A DNA stretch of 64,000 nt from Lithodes maja (GCA_037953745.1 JBAKBP010003169.1:62001-126000), one strand, 5' to 3'; positions 19,096 through 31,852 are shown, numbered from the stretch's first letter. Translations and numbers: made by a program. The notes: generated by a model not told the origin, from the sequence alone.

Positions 19096-22011
19096 GGTTA
19101 ATCAAGGATGAAAGTATAAGTAATGTGGTTATTGCCCAAGAATTAACGTAAAGGGATAACTGTAACTAGTTGCACTGGTCTAGGATGTTCACTTGTCTAG
19201 GTGATACTTCGGACCGAAAATATCAGTGAGGGCGAATCAGGTTAAACCTGATGGCAAGAATAATTACGGGAGTCAGTTCGCCTAAGCTAAATTTCACTGA
19301 TATATATTAATGTGTACTAGCATAATCACTTGTTTCCTAATCATCAGAGAAAGTTGAGACACAATCGAATACACTGGATGGTTGATAGTTAATAGCACTG
19401 TAACACTGGTACTTTGTGAAGTAACACTGTGATGGAGTTTTCCTGGTTATCTTGCGTTAGTGATGTTGGGGGTTAACAGTAGCTCTGGGGCCGTCCAAGC
19501 TGTCCGGTAGTGTAGAGGTTTTGCAGATGGGCTTCTTGCGGGTGGTTGTGCACCTTTTTGGCAACAATTGCTGATGGGTTAAGACAGTCGATTGTTGCCA
19601 AGGAGTTACTCTTGTCGAGTCCTCACTCAAGAGTTTCTCGCATAATCCCTTCTAACATAAAAAGATCTTTCTGCCTTAGATCAGTTATGAGTTATGATCG
19701 TTCGTAGCTCAAGTAGCGGATGGTGCACTATCGGAAGTTAATGAAACAATCAATAATTTGTGAATTTGTTGTCTACCAATATAATATTACTGCCGGTAGT
19801 CCCGATCGCAATAAAACATTCGTAAAGGGTTAAATCACTTCCTCACAGAGTTGCACAGATTACGGAACGCCGAACTATCGTGAATCTTGAGGGGGGGAGG
19901 GGGTATTAGAAGCCACCGCAGTGTGGCCAGCTGTTGCTTTGGGCTCTAATATTCAACTGCCCGACTGTTGTCTCTGGGTCTTATTTATAGGCAGGTCAAG
20001 GCAGCTTCAGGAATATTCTAGAAGTATTGGATGTCAATGCTATGAAGTAGTTAATTTATTCTGGTGAACTTAGGGGGTTAGGGAGGGGGTCTTTAATGTG
20101 GCGGTAAGTAACTTGTTATCTGATTTATGATCGTGGATATCTTGACTCTAGTATGAGGTACTAGTAGAGTTATTTAGGCGGATTTGGTGAAGGTTTATAG
20201 GGACTACTTTACTGGCACCCTACGTGAATAGGCTGGGAGGTATTATTCATCAATTCACCTAAATATCCTTCTCTGGTCTAGCTGACATGCTATTCGTAAT
20301 CTAGGATGGGATAAGGAAGATTTTGGTTTTGGTTAAGGATGGGATAGGATGGTATTTGGATAGGTATTTAGAGGGTTAGTTCATCACCTGTTGGAAATTC
20401 ACCTGGTGTCTGGCAAGAAGTTGTTGGCTACGTGTGGGTCATGGTGAACGTCCGCGGGGTTGGGGGGGTCCCTTTGGGGTGGGGGGCATGCCACTCCTTA
20501 AATATGTATATATGGGATTCTCTACGCTAATGGGGTTTTCTTATGATGTGGTGGTGTCAAGAGTGATACTCCTAGGGAGGGTTGATCCTTGATTCTAGGT
20601 TTTACTTACTAGGATTACTCATGGGGCTCATAATAGTAGTTTTCGTGAAAATGCAAGTCAGGCGGAACCGTCGACTTCTTAGGGGTGAGAGGTTGGCTGT
20701 TGTAGCCTCGCGCCGTCCGCCCTCCTGGTTCAGGTTGTGAGTTGGGCTAGTAAGTTAGAGGGTAGTAACTGGGGTTACAAGAATGAGTCTTTATCTGCTA
20801 TTTATTGGGGTGAGGAAATAAACGGGATCGGCATGTTAGAACGTTCGTCTGGGCGTCTTTACAGGTGGGGGTTGGATATTGGAAAGGGGGTGGTTTGAGG
20901 CTAGGCGCCGCGCCGCTCGTGACCTAGGGTCGTGACCCTTAATGCGCTGGACATAGGGATGGCATTTCCCTACGATCGAACAGGTAGGGTGGCGTGTGCA
21001 GCGGGGCGTGCAGGAGCAAAAGACAAGGTGACCCACAAAACAGGTGACTACTGAGCATGGGGTCACAAAGCAAAACAGAGTAATGTGGATTGTGGATTAG
21101 GAGGTGGTGATTGGGAGACGTGTAACAATTGTGGAAAAGTAAATGGAAGAGAGGCATAACATGGCGGATAGAAGATAATTACCCTAAGAACTGAAATACA
21201 TGCATGAAGGACAGTATTAGTTGTTGTCAACTTAAGGTGAATGGGACTCGGTTGGAATGCACGGAATACGATTCGACACAAGGACAGTGCCGCTATGTCG
21301 CATCAATACAGGTGGCATACTCCGGTTAATATTATATATACACTTAGTTACTAAAAGAACAAGGCAAGGGGGCAACTGAGCACGGGGCACATATCTATAT
21401 ATATCTAGTTACTACAGAAGAAAGGAACAGCTGAGCAAGGGGGGGTATGTGGGTTACATAATTAATTATAGGAGTGACATAATCATGATCGGGCTCATTG
21501 TGGACTGGAAATCGAAGGTGTTTTGAGCTCGGCTTCGCACCTACACAAATGAAAGTACTATAACCCACAAGGTGGTTATCTCATGAAATACATACTTAGT
21601 TGGTACATCATGTCTAGGAGGAAAATCATGTGGTTTTGTATTTTAGAAGACTAGGTTTTTAATAGGCGTGCAACATGCGGAGTTAAGTGGAAAAGAGAAA
21701 CATCGTGGATAACAGATAGTTAACCTAAGGAGTGAATACATGCATAAACGACGGCATTATAGATGTTGTCCTAATAAGATGATGAACCCGGGTTGGTATG
21801 CACGTGGCACAATACGACACAAGGACAGTGCCGCTATGTCGCATCAATACAGGTGGCATACTCTGGTTAATATTATATATACACTTAGTTACTAAAAGAA
21901 CAAGGCAAGGGGGCAACTGAGCACGGGGGCACTTATCTATACTTAGTTACTACAACAGAAAAAGGACAGCTGAGCATGGGTTTGGTATGTGAGTGTTGTG
22001 AATGTTAAAAA
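19096..22011 (-). mobile_element. Partial long LTR, subfamily 1 (right arm of inverted repeat)
   Basis: Reverse-orientation partner of 10167-13170, with the internal tandem modules and the same interior. It lacks its 3' end, which would lie left of 19096 where the foldback stands. On the right it is interrupted at TTAAAAAGGTTGGG by the LTR at 22012-25229; the GGTTGGG resumes at 25235. The 5' part with the small frame seen in the left copy is not found after 25235. Confidence 0.75.
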
Positions 22012-25000
22012 TGTTATGCCCTGTTTTTCTACAGGTTTAACTTGGGTAATGTGAGTTCTAAATGACTGGGTATATAAGGCTGCATGCACAATACAAGATA
22101 TGAGGAATAGAGAACACAAAGAAACACATGGTAACAAGTTACACGATCACGTTTATTTATATACCACTGCAGAATACTCGTGCAAGACAATATAATAAAA
22201 TCGAACAACACTAGCATAAGTGGATCTGGATGGAGCCTAGTCTCCCACTTCCAACGTTCAGGTATTAATCTTCTGATCACTGGCTTTAATTCAACAGGTT
22301 TATATACCGAAGACCATCAATGTTACTTATAGAATCATATTCACTGTTAGATTTATTACTGGTAGCTCTGGTGCACAAGTAGTAGTTCACAGACTAGATT
22401 AGACACGCGTATTTTAGAGCACAGGAATTCTAGTAACCTCAGGGGGTACTGATCTAAGTTTTATATTCTTGTCTCAGAAATACATAGAACGCAAATCAGT
22501 GGGCGAACATTCAGATATCACTAGGGTTTCCTTCTAGGTAATAATATCTGGGTATATGGTTGATTACGAGAGTTAGTATCGCCTGTTAATTAATGAACAC
22601 TGATACGCTTAGCACTTCCTAATTGAATGGTTAAATGAAGTATACTGGGGCAAAGAGATAGCCACTTCGTAGAAATATTAATTAGTGAATCTCTAAACAG
22701 CACTGTAACATGTAGTACTGATAAAGGGAATCTTGGGTAGTATCTGATGGGTCTGGTCCTGGTTATCTTGCGTCCATGATGTTGGGGGCTAACGACTGGT
22801 TCCGCGGCCGTCCAGGGGGTCCATATGTGTGAAGTTCTCAAATACGTGGACAGGTCCTTCTATCCAAATCTGCCACGGAGTCTGCCGGCTCTGGAATCTC
22901 TCAACTCCGGAACAACACAAGGGCAGAGCTAGAGGTTAACTTCAGGGTAGTGAACACTGCTTGGTGTCTAGCTTTCAACTGATTTGACTGGGGGCGGGAG
23001 CTAGGTTTATAGGCTCGGTTCTGGACCCTGTAGACAGTAGGGATCTCGAGTCTTATGGACTTATTTGAGCTCTCAATAGATATGGGGACTAGGTAAGATG
23101 GTGATTACTGTTGTGGCACATGGCTATAGGAAGCCTTCATATATTAATATAACTGAGCCTTAGTAAGAGGTACTATTTTGGCTATACTGGAAGTATTTAG
23201 GGGAGAAAGACTGGATCTACTTTGCGAGGAGGATGGGGACAGCTGTGATAGGAGCGTCTCTCTTAGATTGTTCAATCTTCATTCTATGGTATAGCTGAGG
23301 TGCTAATTTAGTGATCAGAGTATGCAAGAAAGGTAAATGGTTTATTGTGAGTTAATAGAGGTTAGTAAAGGTGTTAGTCATGCATGGATAGTTCATTGAT
23401 AGGAAGAATTCCTGTGCTACCTGGCAATGACTCAGAAGTCAAAACAGGGGCCAGGTATACCTCCGCGGGGGTGGGGGTCTCCCTCCTTGGGTGGGTAAAA
23501 AGGGGTAGCTGGACGCCCTCTCTCTGGGATAGTCGTCCGGCGGCTGTGGCTAGGGGCTTGCCATATCATCAGTGTTTGTAATAACCCTCTGTGTATGAGA
23601 CAGATGTGGGTGTCCTTAATACCAAAACCGAAGGTGCCTTGGCTAGCTGGTTTTACTCGGCTGGTTGTTAATTGTAGGTTTGCTGGATGTGGTGGAGACT
23701 GGGTTGCTAACTCTGCCACATTTATCTGGAAGTATGGCAATAGAAGTTAGTTACTGGTGAGGCGGCTAGCCTCGCACCGACGACCATTGGGTGCAGGGTT
23801 GTGAATGGGTTGTAAGAGAATAGATGGCATGCAAGGGGTTAGTAAAGTTCTAATGTTGTTCTGGCCTACTAAGTGAAGGTAGGCTGGATAGGAGTATATA
23901 TATAAAAGGTTGGAGAGCGTTAGCAACGGAAAATTCAAGGATCTTCAAGAGGTATGAGAGAGAGGCTAGGTCGGACAAGAGTAGAGAAGCGCGGGGTCTT
24001 ATAATGAGAGGGGAGGAGTTCAGGGGGGCTATAGGGGAATTTGACCCTAAGGTCTCTGGGCGTGGGGGTGGCATTAGGCTGCAGTTGATGTTGGAGTTTG
24101 AAAAGGCAGTGGAAGTACGTTAGCCAAATGCTACCGGGGAATGCAACTATGGGGTGGTATATGAGTCTGGAAAAGATAGAATTATGTGGTCAGTCCGAGG
24201 GGTTATGGATACTATTAGTTGGCCCTGGGAACTGTGTTTTCTATGAAATATGTATACCAAACAAAGCGGCAGTTCGTAGGGGTACTTAGTTATTGTTTCG
24301 AGGTACTTATGACAGATACTGGTAACAAGGTTATCTATACAATCTCTGGTTGGGGTAAGAGGTGTATGACACGAAGCAAATTGGCGTAGTGTGGACTGTG
24401 GATACGAAGGAGGCAAGTGGAAGACGTATGACAATTGTGGAAAAGTAGATGGAAAAAGGTGAACACAATGGCGGATAAAGATACTTAACCTAAGGATTGA
24501 ATACATATATTTATGGGGCGATGGGTCTTCAGAAAGCTTAGTCTGGCAAGACAAGATGTTAGGGAATGTTAATATTAATACTTAAACTAAGGATTGCATA
24601 CATCGATGAACGACGACATTATAGTCGTTGTCCTAATAAGGTGATGAAACCTGGTTGATCTGTACTTGGCACAATACGACACAAGGACAGTGCCGCTATG
24701 TCGTATCAATACTGGTGGCAGTTAATATTATAGAGACACTTAGTTACTAGAGGAACAATGCAAGGGGGCGACTGAGCACGGGTTACATATATCTATACTC
24801 GTCATGGGAAATGATATACGAGGTCTAGGGACAGGCGTGGGTGTTTTAACTTCTAAGATATATAACATCTACTTCTCGCATGTAAGAACATACATAAATA
24901 TAATTATGGCTGTCTGATGTGTTGGCATTGGCTCAACGTCGGGACAGGGCATGGGTGTTTTTAATATGAATGTATATTCCTGTTCATCATCTTTGTAGTT

Positions 25001-25229
25001 AGGAGTGTAGGACACGAGGGGGTAGTGTATGTGAGGTGTGGAAAAATGGTCAGTTTAGAAGTGGTATATAGGTGCGGCCTGGAGCTGCTTAGCCCTGCGG
25101 GCTTGGGCCTGTCTGAATTGGCTGGCTCGGTCAGCTGGTCCTTTCGTTCTGTGGACCTCTCCTTTGGGTGTTTCTGTGTGGTGTTCGTTCGTGGCTTCTG
25201 TGGTGGGCTTCTCGTTCTGGGGCATTTTT
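22012..25229 (-). mobile_element. Solo long LTR, subfamily 2
   Basis: 3218 bp. On the minus strand it starts AAAATGCCCCAGAAC and ends GGGCATAACA. It is flanked by AAAAA on both sides (22007-22011 and 25230-25234), a plausible 5-bp target-site duplication, and lies inside the older LTR ending at 22011. It aligns along its length to the LTR at 35454-39228 with many small differences. No primer-binding site or internal region follows, so it is a solo LTR. A frame of 56 codons (25055-25225, minus) opens within five bases of its 5' end. Confidence 0.8.
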
Positions 25230-25859
25230 AAAAAGGTTGGGAATATATATAGTTAGTGGATAAAACAACGGGAGGTTAGAGACAGAATTGCTAGAATTGG
25301 GGGGACTATGATTGTTATATAACTAAATACAGGGTTGACGTAATCACGATCTGTCATAACATTTGTGAAATATAGGTTCGACCGTGCTAAGCACCACGGC
25401 TGCGTGAGGGCCAGTAGGAACGTAGATATATCGAGGGGTGGGTACGTGGGTGGGGCATCTAGCATCGTGACCTTGACCAAGAGTCAAGTTCAGAAAATCA
25501 GTGTTTGTTACGGTAATTAATCTGTCACTCCTCAGAATTATTGAAATGTCTATGTATGCGAATATTTCTTGCTCTACTATTAAACAAATAAATATGTTTA
25601 TAATTTCACCTAATATGTAATGTCACAACACATCTTAAATTGTGTATATTCAAATTTATTGCCGATATGTTCTGTTGTCGATTATTCCAGTCCCTGGCAT
25701 ACCTCATGATATTTGGTATATTACGCTATTTCGCTTTTATTTTGTCTTTATTTGCTTTGTAATAATTATTCTGGTATGCATATTTACTTTCATTCTTAAA
25801 AATAGTCAGGAAAGGTTGTCCATATAATGTATATATTTAAAAGTCTGGATCGCCCCTTG
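25230..25859. other. Unassigned stretch right of the solo LTR
   Basis: Up to about 25500 the sequence may be the outer flank of the older LTR copy. No coding evidence; small open frames lack motifs. Confidence 0.4.
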
Positions 25860-25866
25860 TCATTTT

Positions 25867-25922
25867 GTGCCACCACACTTTAATGAGAGTGGGTTATCAG
25901 ACTTTGGGGTGACACAAAATGC
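25867..25922. repeat. Short hairpin, 14-bp arms
   Basis: CATTTTGTGCCACC and GGTGACACAAAATG are inverted copies with one mismatch around a 28-base loop. It is likely a tiny MITE or its relic. Confidence 0.55.
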
Positions 25923-26092
25923 AGCTTATCAAACTGCCAATTTCTTATTACATATAGCAATAGTTCACACCATTTTAATCTCCTACAGCTATTACTTTCA
26001 CTATTTATCCATCTCTATAATATAATTAATAGTTGGTTCACTATACAGTATACTACTGCATGTATAATACTGTACCGTATACGAGGGGGACT

Positions 26093-26224
26093 GGACGACT
26101 CGGCCCATGGAACAACTCGGCTCGGACAGCTCGGCCCACTTTTGGACAACTCGGCCACGACGGCGAGACAGCTCGGCCTATTATTTGAGACAGCTCGGCC
26201 ATGACGGCGAGACAGCTCGGCCCC
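26093..26224. repeat. CTCGGCC-type degenerate array
   Basis: Seven units ending ACTCGGCC or GCTCGGCC, several preceded by GACGGCGAGACA. The reverse strand reads GGCCGAGCTGTC, a style of degenerate array I have met in invertebrate DNA transposons. No coding frame. Confidence 0.7.
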
Positions 26225-26251
26225 ATGTTATGCTATGGGGCAATTTTTTTA

Positions 26252-26365
26252 ATATAGCCGTGAAAAAATCTGTAGCCTTGAAATTATATTATACTAATTA
26301 TATCTTAATTATCTAACCTTGTGATATAGCCGTGAAAAAGCCTGTAGCCTTGAAATTCGTGATTG
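26252..26365 (+). repeat. 73-bp-period direct repeat
   Basis: ATATAGCCGTGAAAAA followed by CTGTAGCCTTGAAATT occurs at 26252 and again at 26325, with variable sequence between. Confidence 0.75.
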
Positions 26366-26384
26366 TATCTAACCTTGTGTGTGC

Positions 26385-26393
26385 ATATATATA

Positions 26394-26444
<51 letters not shown>
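26385..26444. repeat. (AT)n microsatellite
   Basis: AT run interrupted once by CTGT. Confidence 0.95.
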
Positions 26445-26446
<2 letters not shown>

Positions 26447-26589
26447 GACGATCAGACTAAAACACGCCCATTAATAGGAAAAATCACAACCATTTTAATT
26501 TTCAGCCGATGTTGATTAGCATATTTCCCATTTTTATAGAAATCAGTTACTTTGCAAATAGGCGAAATATGGAGTGATCATGAAAACGT

Positions 26590-26815
26590 GACATTACGGT
26601 ACCCCTTGAGGTTTATGTCGCCTTTTTTATTAATTCCGGCTGTCATTAGACGATCTCATACAGCTTAGGAAGGATCTGTAAGTGTTGAAATGCTGAAGAC
26701 TGTCTAGAATAACCGTCTGTCTTCCATATAACCTTACTAATCTAAATAAAATTACCTCATAATAGACAAAATACACTGTAAAGTGCGTCATGATCCTCAA
26801 GGGGTTAACATGATG
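26590..26815. mobile_element. Foldback/MITE candidate
   Basis: ACCCCTTGAGG at 26601-26611 pairs with CCTCAAGGGGT at 26795-26805, with imperfect pairing extended for about ten more bases. The right-arm motif also occurs at 13617-13634. No coding content. Confidence 0.45.
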
Positions 26816-27504
26816 ATGATAGAAGACAATCATATATTTTCATTCCTGATCCTACCTACAGTATATGTCCCTTTTTTATTTATTCGTTCTAGGAAACATT
26901 TATCCTCTAAGTCATCCATTAGGATTCTCATTAATATTATTGACCTACCGAATCATTTGTTGTTAGCCATTTCTAGACCGGTACTTTCTGGATTTGAATG
27001 ATCAGTTGTAGGACTTGTGATCGTGTTCTTAAAATTGTGCAATGGGTTCATAATTAGCTTTTGTAGTTTATATGGGTAAAGGGGTAGAAAGATCCTTCCC
27101 AATAACAATATACCATTTATAAAACCACAGCTAACAAATTACAACAATATAGATATATCCGTTCTCTAGCCCTAATTACCAGTTTATAACTTAATATGCT
27201 AAATTCTAAAATTGTTTTATTTATGTAAGTTGAAAATTATTCTAATTAAGATGTGCATCCAATTTTATTTTCTTATTTAGTAAGTTAGTCTAGTCGATAT
27301 TTGGCCAAGACTACCATCAGTTAATGTTAACTAAACTGACTGAACAATGGGATCCAAAAGAAGTTGTTTGTTATAATTGTGTAGCCTATGTACTTTTGTT
27401 TAATATGTACATAGTAATATATCCGTAGTGATACTACATATTAAATCACTCAATAATATAGATCCCCAGCGGTTGAGTGGGGTAATTTCCAATATTACTA
27501 TTTT
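26816..27504. other. Unassigned AT-rich stretch
   Basis: No gene, repeat or element recognised. Confidence 0.5.
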
Positions 27505-27800
27505 TTGTTCTATGTGAGTGAGGGAGACAAAAGGCAGAATTGCCTGTAGCGAGTGCTTCCCCCATAGTTGAAAGAGTAACTGGGCCAAAACCAAGGGACG
27601 TTCGAGTCAAAATGCCTGGCCACACAGAGTTTGAAGTAATTTAAGCCATAGGAGAAAGGAAAGACTGATTCTGGGAGAGAGTTCCAGAGCTCAGCTGTTG
27701 AATAGAAGAAAGACAGAGTAACGTTTCACTCTTTGGTTGGAGAGTTGCACAGAGTAGGGGTGGGTGGGATTGTGTTGCAAGACGGGTTACTCAGCTATTA
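27505..27800 (-). mobile_element. LINE family C 3' fragment, minus strand
   Basis: Reverse complement of the LINE-C 3' UTR and final codons: AAAGGCAGAATTGCC, GAGTGCTTCCCCCATAGTTG and GGGAGAGAGTTCCAGAGCTC are shared with 62560-62740. The coding part is broken by stops. Confidence 0.75.
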
Positions 27801-28051
27801 CTTCAATTTTGTACCAAAATGTGTTAACTATGAAAACTTGGCGTTAATACAACGCAGATGCATTAAATTCATATTTGTCCATTAAATATCGAGAAATCAG
27901 TTGATAAGAGATTAATTTGATCATCAGCTGAAATAAAATCGACTATAATAACACACAACAAAGCCACTCGCCACTAGACAGCTTCCTCTCTCCAACACCC
28001 CTTCTCTCCTCTCAATACTCTTCGGTAAGTAGATGCGAGGTGCCGTTGCAA

Positions 28052-28371
28052 AGGCTTATCCACCAATACCTTCACCTCACCTATAGATTTTTCGGGTGTA
28101 CTATGATTGTAATATGAAAATGTAGCATTCTGGAAAAGACTGAATGTTCCACTTGTGGCAGAATAATGCGATACCTTTAAAAATAGGTCTATATTTATAT
28201 GATTTTGAATTACTGAATTACTTCGATCTTATTACTCATACTAAACACAATACATTCTAATACTAATGTGCTATCTTTTTAACTATTTGTTTAGAATATA
28301 TGTTTATGAAACCACGGTTAATAATAATCCTTGATATGTCAGGTCAGGTGAAGGTATTGAGGGATAAGCCT
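28052..28371. mobile_element. 320-bp MITE candidate with ~31-bp terminal inverted repeats
   Basis: AGGCTTATCCACCAATACC at the left end, continuing for about 31 bases, is inverted at 28341-28371 (ending GGGATAAGCCT) with three or four mismatches. It is non-coding. No clear target-site duplication. Confidence 0.6.
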
Positions 28372-28526
28372 CATGAATAATAACAATATAAGTAGATAAC
28401 CACTCTTTAAATACAGACAAACAGTAATCAGAGATTATACGAGAAACGTAAAGTTAAAAATACTTTATTTTTATTTATATCTAATTTAAGAATAGTCACA
28501 ATAATTGACCTTGATAAAACTAAATT

Positions 28527-28616
28527 ATGCAACAATACCTTGCATCATTATTAAGATATGATACATTTACTATGCAACAATACCTTGCATCATTATTAAG
28601 ATATGATACATTTACT
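28527..28616 (+). repeat. 45-bp perfect tandem duplication
   Basis: Two adjacent identical units starting ATGCAACAATACCTTGCATC. Confidence 0.95.
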
Positions 28617-28654
28617 CACATATAAAACTATTTTGTATGTTTTAATACTTAATA

Positions 28655-28705
28655 CTACTACTACTAATAATAATAATAATAATATTAATAATAATAATAA
28701 TAATT
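28655..28705. repeat. (AAT)n-type microsatellite
   Basis: Mixed ACT/AAT repeats. Confidence 0.9.
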
Positions 28706-28708
28706 TCA

Positions 28709-28797
28709 TGACACTGAGATAGGGTGGGTGTTAAAGGGATCTGCTGTGTTTGGGCCAGTCGGCTCTCTGCAGTCTCCCGTTTTCTTATGTTCTAATA
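28709..28797 (+). mobile_element. Tail-only LINE copy
   Basis: Carries the last ~85 bp of the common LINE tail (GGATCTGC, GGGCCAGTCGGCTCTCTGCA) and ends TTTTCTTATGTTCTAA. Confidence 0.75.
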
Positions 28798-29259
28798 TTA
28801 TGAGACGGTCCTTTGAGGGGAGTCTGGCGAAAGAGCCGCAAAGTAAATTCAAAATAATAAGAAAATATAGGCTAGTAGGCTACAGTATAACTAAATATTA
28901 ATAACAAGTAAAGGTAATGATATTTTGAAACGGAATCTCTCACCTCTAATTCATTAAAAATAAGAAAAAATTACATTGGAAACAAATAATATGATTACTT
29001 ATTAGACTACGATGCAATTCATCAACGGTTTTCATCATTGTAAAGTTTTTAAAGTAGTGTTACCATCCAATTGTATATGTTAAATTATTTATCTATATTT
29101 CAAAGATAATCCTCGAAATAGAGTTATTATATATTATTTTCATGTTAAATGTAACGTATTTGTAATATGTATCTAATTATCGATGAAATCAAATCTGATG
29201 GTAATAGGTTTTTGAAAGAGAAAAAAAGTAACCGAACAAATAATATGAATAATTACATA
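28798..29259. other. Unassigned AT-rich stretch
   Basis: No gene or repeat recognised. Confidence 0.5.
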
Positions 29260-29448
29260 TAAGAACATAAGAAAACGGGGGTCTGCAGAGAGCCGATTGG
29301 CCGACACAAGGCATATCCCTTTCAAACCCAACCCATCTCGTCCATATGCCTATTTAATGTTAACATAAGAACATAATAAAACGGGAGTCTGCAGAAAGCC
29401 GATTGGCCCAAACAAGACAGATCCTTCTCACACTCAACCCCAATTATA
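29260..29448 (-). mobile_element. Two stacked LINE tails, minus strand
   Basis: One tail begins at about 29260 (AAGAACATAAGAAAACGGGG) and continues to about 29351; a second begins there (ATAAGAACATAATAAAACGG) and runs to about 29448. The second is inserted into the first, again a LINE 3' end inside a LINE 3' region. Confidence 0.7.
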
Positions 29449-31852
29449 GTGGTTGTGGTTGAGAGAATACAACATTAATACCTGACTTCAGAAAAGCCAA
29501 TTATGGTGGGTTAAGAGAAGCCCTGTTAGCGGACCCTATGGTCAAAAAATTAAGTCGATCCAGGTGTCCAAATGAGTGTATCCTTTCTCAGGCACCTGTC
29601 ATCTTAAGTCAGGAAGAGACGTCAAACTTGGTAGATACATACGATAATTTTATCAAGTCAGTATTCAATGCGCAAAATAAATATATCCCCAAAAGAAAAT
29701 TTAGATCAACACAGAACCAACCCAAATGGATGAATAATAGACTATTAGATCTTCTAGGAAAAAAGAGAGGAATATATAGAAAAATTTAAAAAGGCGAAAT
29801 TCACCTACTTGCTTACTATCAGAATCTATCACGACAGGTAAAAAAGGATATTAGTAAAGAAAAAAGAAATTATGAAATTAAGGTTGCCAATGACTCAAAA
29901 AATAATCCTAAAGCTTTTTACCAACTATATAAATCCAAGGTTAGACATGTAATTGGTCCCCTTAAAACTTCGATAGGAGAAATGACAGAAAGTGATTTAG
30001 AAATGTGCAGTACATTAAATAGTCAATTTCTTTCCGTTTTCACTAATGAAAATTTGGCACAGTTTCCAGAAGTCCGTAAGGTATACAGCGATAGTATAGA
30101 TAATAGGTTAAGTACGGTTACTATAAGTAGAAATGATGTGCTTAAGGAAATTGACAGACTGAAACCTCATAAATCGCCTGGTCCTGATGAGGTATATGCT
30201 AGAGTATTAAAAGAATGCAGAGATGAGTTAAGTTACCCATTAACATTTCTATTTAACAAGTCATTAGAAACAGGTATAGTTCCAGAAGCTTGGAAGCTTG
30301 CAAATGTAGTTCCGATCTTCAAAAAAGGTGATAAATCAATAGCATCCAATTACCGTCCCATTAGTCTCACTTCAATCATAGGAAAGCTACTAGAGTCAAT
30401 TATTGCTAGGAAAATGAGAAACCACTTAGAAACATTTAACTTAATCAATTCTTCTCAGCATGGATTCACTCAGGGACGGTCTTGCCTTACTAATTTGCTT
30501 AGTTTTTTCTCAGAGGTATATGAAGCAGTAGATAATGACAAGTCATATGATATTATATATTTAGATTTCAGTAAAGCTTTCGACAGAGTCCCTCATGAGA
30601 GATTGATGAGAAAGGTTGAGGCACATGGAATAGGTGGGGCGTTGTTAGGATGGATTAGGTCATGGCTAATTGGTAGGAAGCAGAGAGTCAGCATAAATGG
30701 TACCAAGTCAGAATGGGGAGCAGTCAAAAGTGGTGTCCCCCAGGGATCGGTATTAGGTCCCCTGTTGTTTCTTATATACATAAATGACCTAGATTTAGGT
30801 ATAACTAGTAGGATAAGTAAATTCGCAGACGATACTAAAATAGGGAGATCAATTGATTCAGATAGCGATATAGAGTGCCTCCAAAGGGATCTAGATACCT
30901 TACATGAATGGTCAGTAAATTGGCAGATGAAGTTTAACATTGACAAATGCAAGGTATTAAAGATAGGGAAGATGCAAACAAATGTTAAATATAAACTAGC
31001 TAATTTAGAATTAGAAAATTCAGACTGCGAGAAAGATCTAGGTGTGTTTGTTAGCAATGATTTGAAGCCTAGAAAACAATGTATAAGCGTTCGTAATAAG
31101 GCAAACAGGATTCTCGGGTTCATCTCTAGGAGTGTGAGTAACAGAACTGCTGATGTTATCTTAAAACTTTACTTGTCATTAGTGAGACCCCATATGGATT
31201 ATGCTGTCCAATTTTGGTGTCCTTATTACAGAATGGACATAGATTCATTGGAGAGAGTACAGCGTAGAATGACAAAAATGATCCATAATATTAGAAATCT
31301 TTCGTATGAAGAAAGGTTGAAGAAATTAGGTTTACATTCGTTAGAGAGACGCAGAGTTAGAGGGGATATGATAGAGGTGTTCAAGTGGGTTAGTGGTATT
31401 AACAAAGGGGACATGACAAATGTACTAAAGCTCAGTGATAGCGAAAGAACTCGTACCAATGGTTTCAAATTAGATAAATTTCGTTTCAGAAAAGATATAG
31501 GCAAGTATTGGTTTGGTAACAGAGTTGTAGATGGGTGGAATGGACTACCAAGTGCTATAGTGGGATCTAAAACTGTAGGGAGCTTTAAGATAAAATTGGA
31601 TAAGCATATGGACGAGAAGGGTTGGGTGTGAAGGGGGATCAGCCGGGTTGGGCCAATCAGCGCTCTGCAGACCCCCATAATCCTGCGTTAATCTCTAACC
31701 GTTTTGGTAAGATGATCCTCAGGGTATTAGAGTGTGAAGCCTATAATTGGGCTTTGTAATTGAATTGGGGTTGTGTGGGACAGGGATCTGCCTTGCTTAG
31801 GCCAATCGGCTTTCTGCAGACTCCCATTTTCTTATGTTCTTATGTTCTTAAT
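29449..31852 (+). mobile_element. LINE family A copy A2, 5'-truncated
   Basis: Homology to A1 begins at about 29461 (A1 position about 4914). Immediately before it stands GTGGTTGTGG, the same 10-mer as at A1's left junction, so this copy may instead be internally deleted. It contains all of RT, the 3' UTR and a TTCTTATG tail (31828-31852). It differs from A1 by scattered substitutions. Confidence 0.88.
29461..31631 (+). pseudogene. LINE-A ORF2, endonuclease end plus RT, one stop
   Basis: The frame runs from the element's left end through a TAA at 29787-29789 (A1 has AGG there) and then stays open to the TGA at 31629-31631. The part from 29982 is open for 549 codons and includes HKSPGPDE, SKAFDRVPH, GVPQGSVLGPLLF and the catalytic FADD box. 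The endonuclease catalytic residues are absent because of the truncation. This copy therefore has the most intact RT of family A but cannot nick its own target. Confidence 0.88.

Noticed and set aside
10167..22011. Giant DNA transposon with 3-kb terminal inverted repeats and a P-type transposase
   Set aside because: The arms match LTRs found elsewhere in the window with an LTR-type primer-binding site, the right arm lacks one end, and the transposase exon structure extends outside the left arm.
25642..25827. 61-codon hydrophobic frame resembling a membrane peptide
   Set aside because: AT-rich DNA encodes Ile/Phe/Leu by chance; no start context, homology or neighbour supports it.
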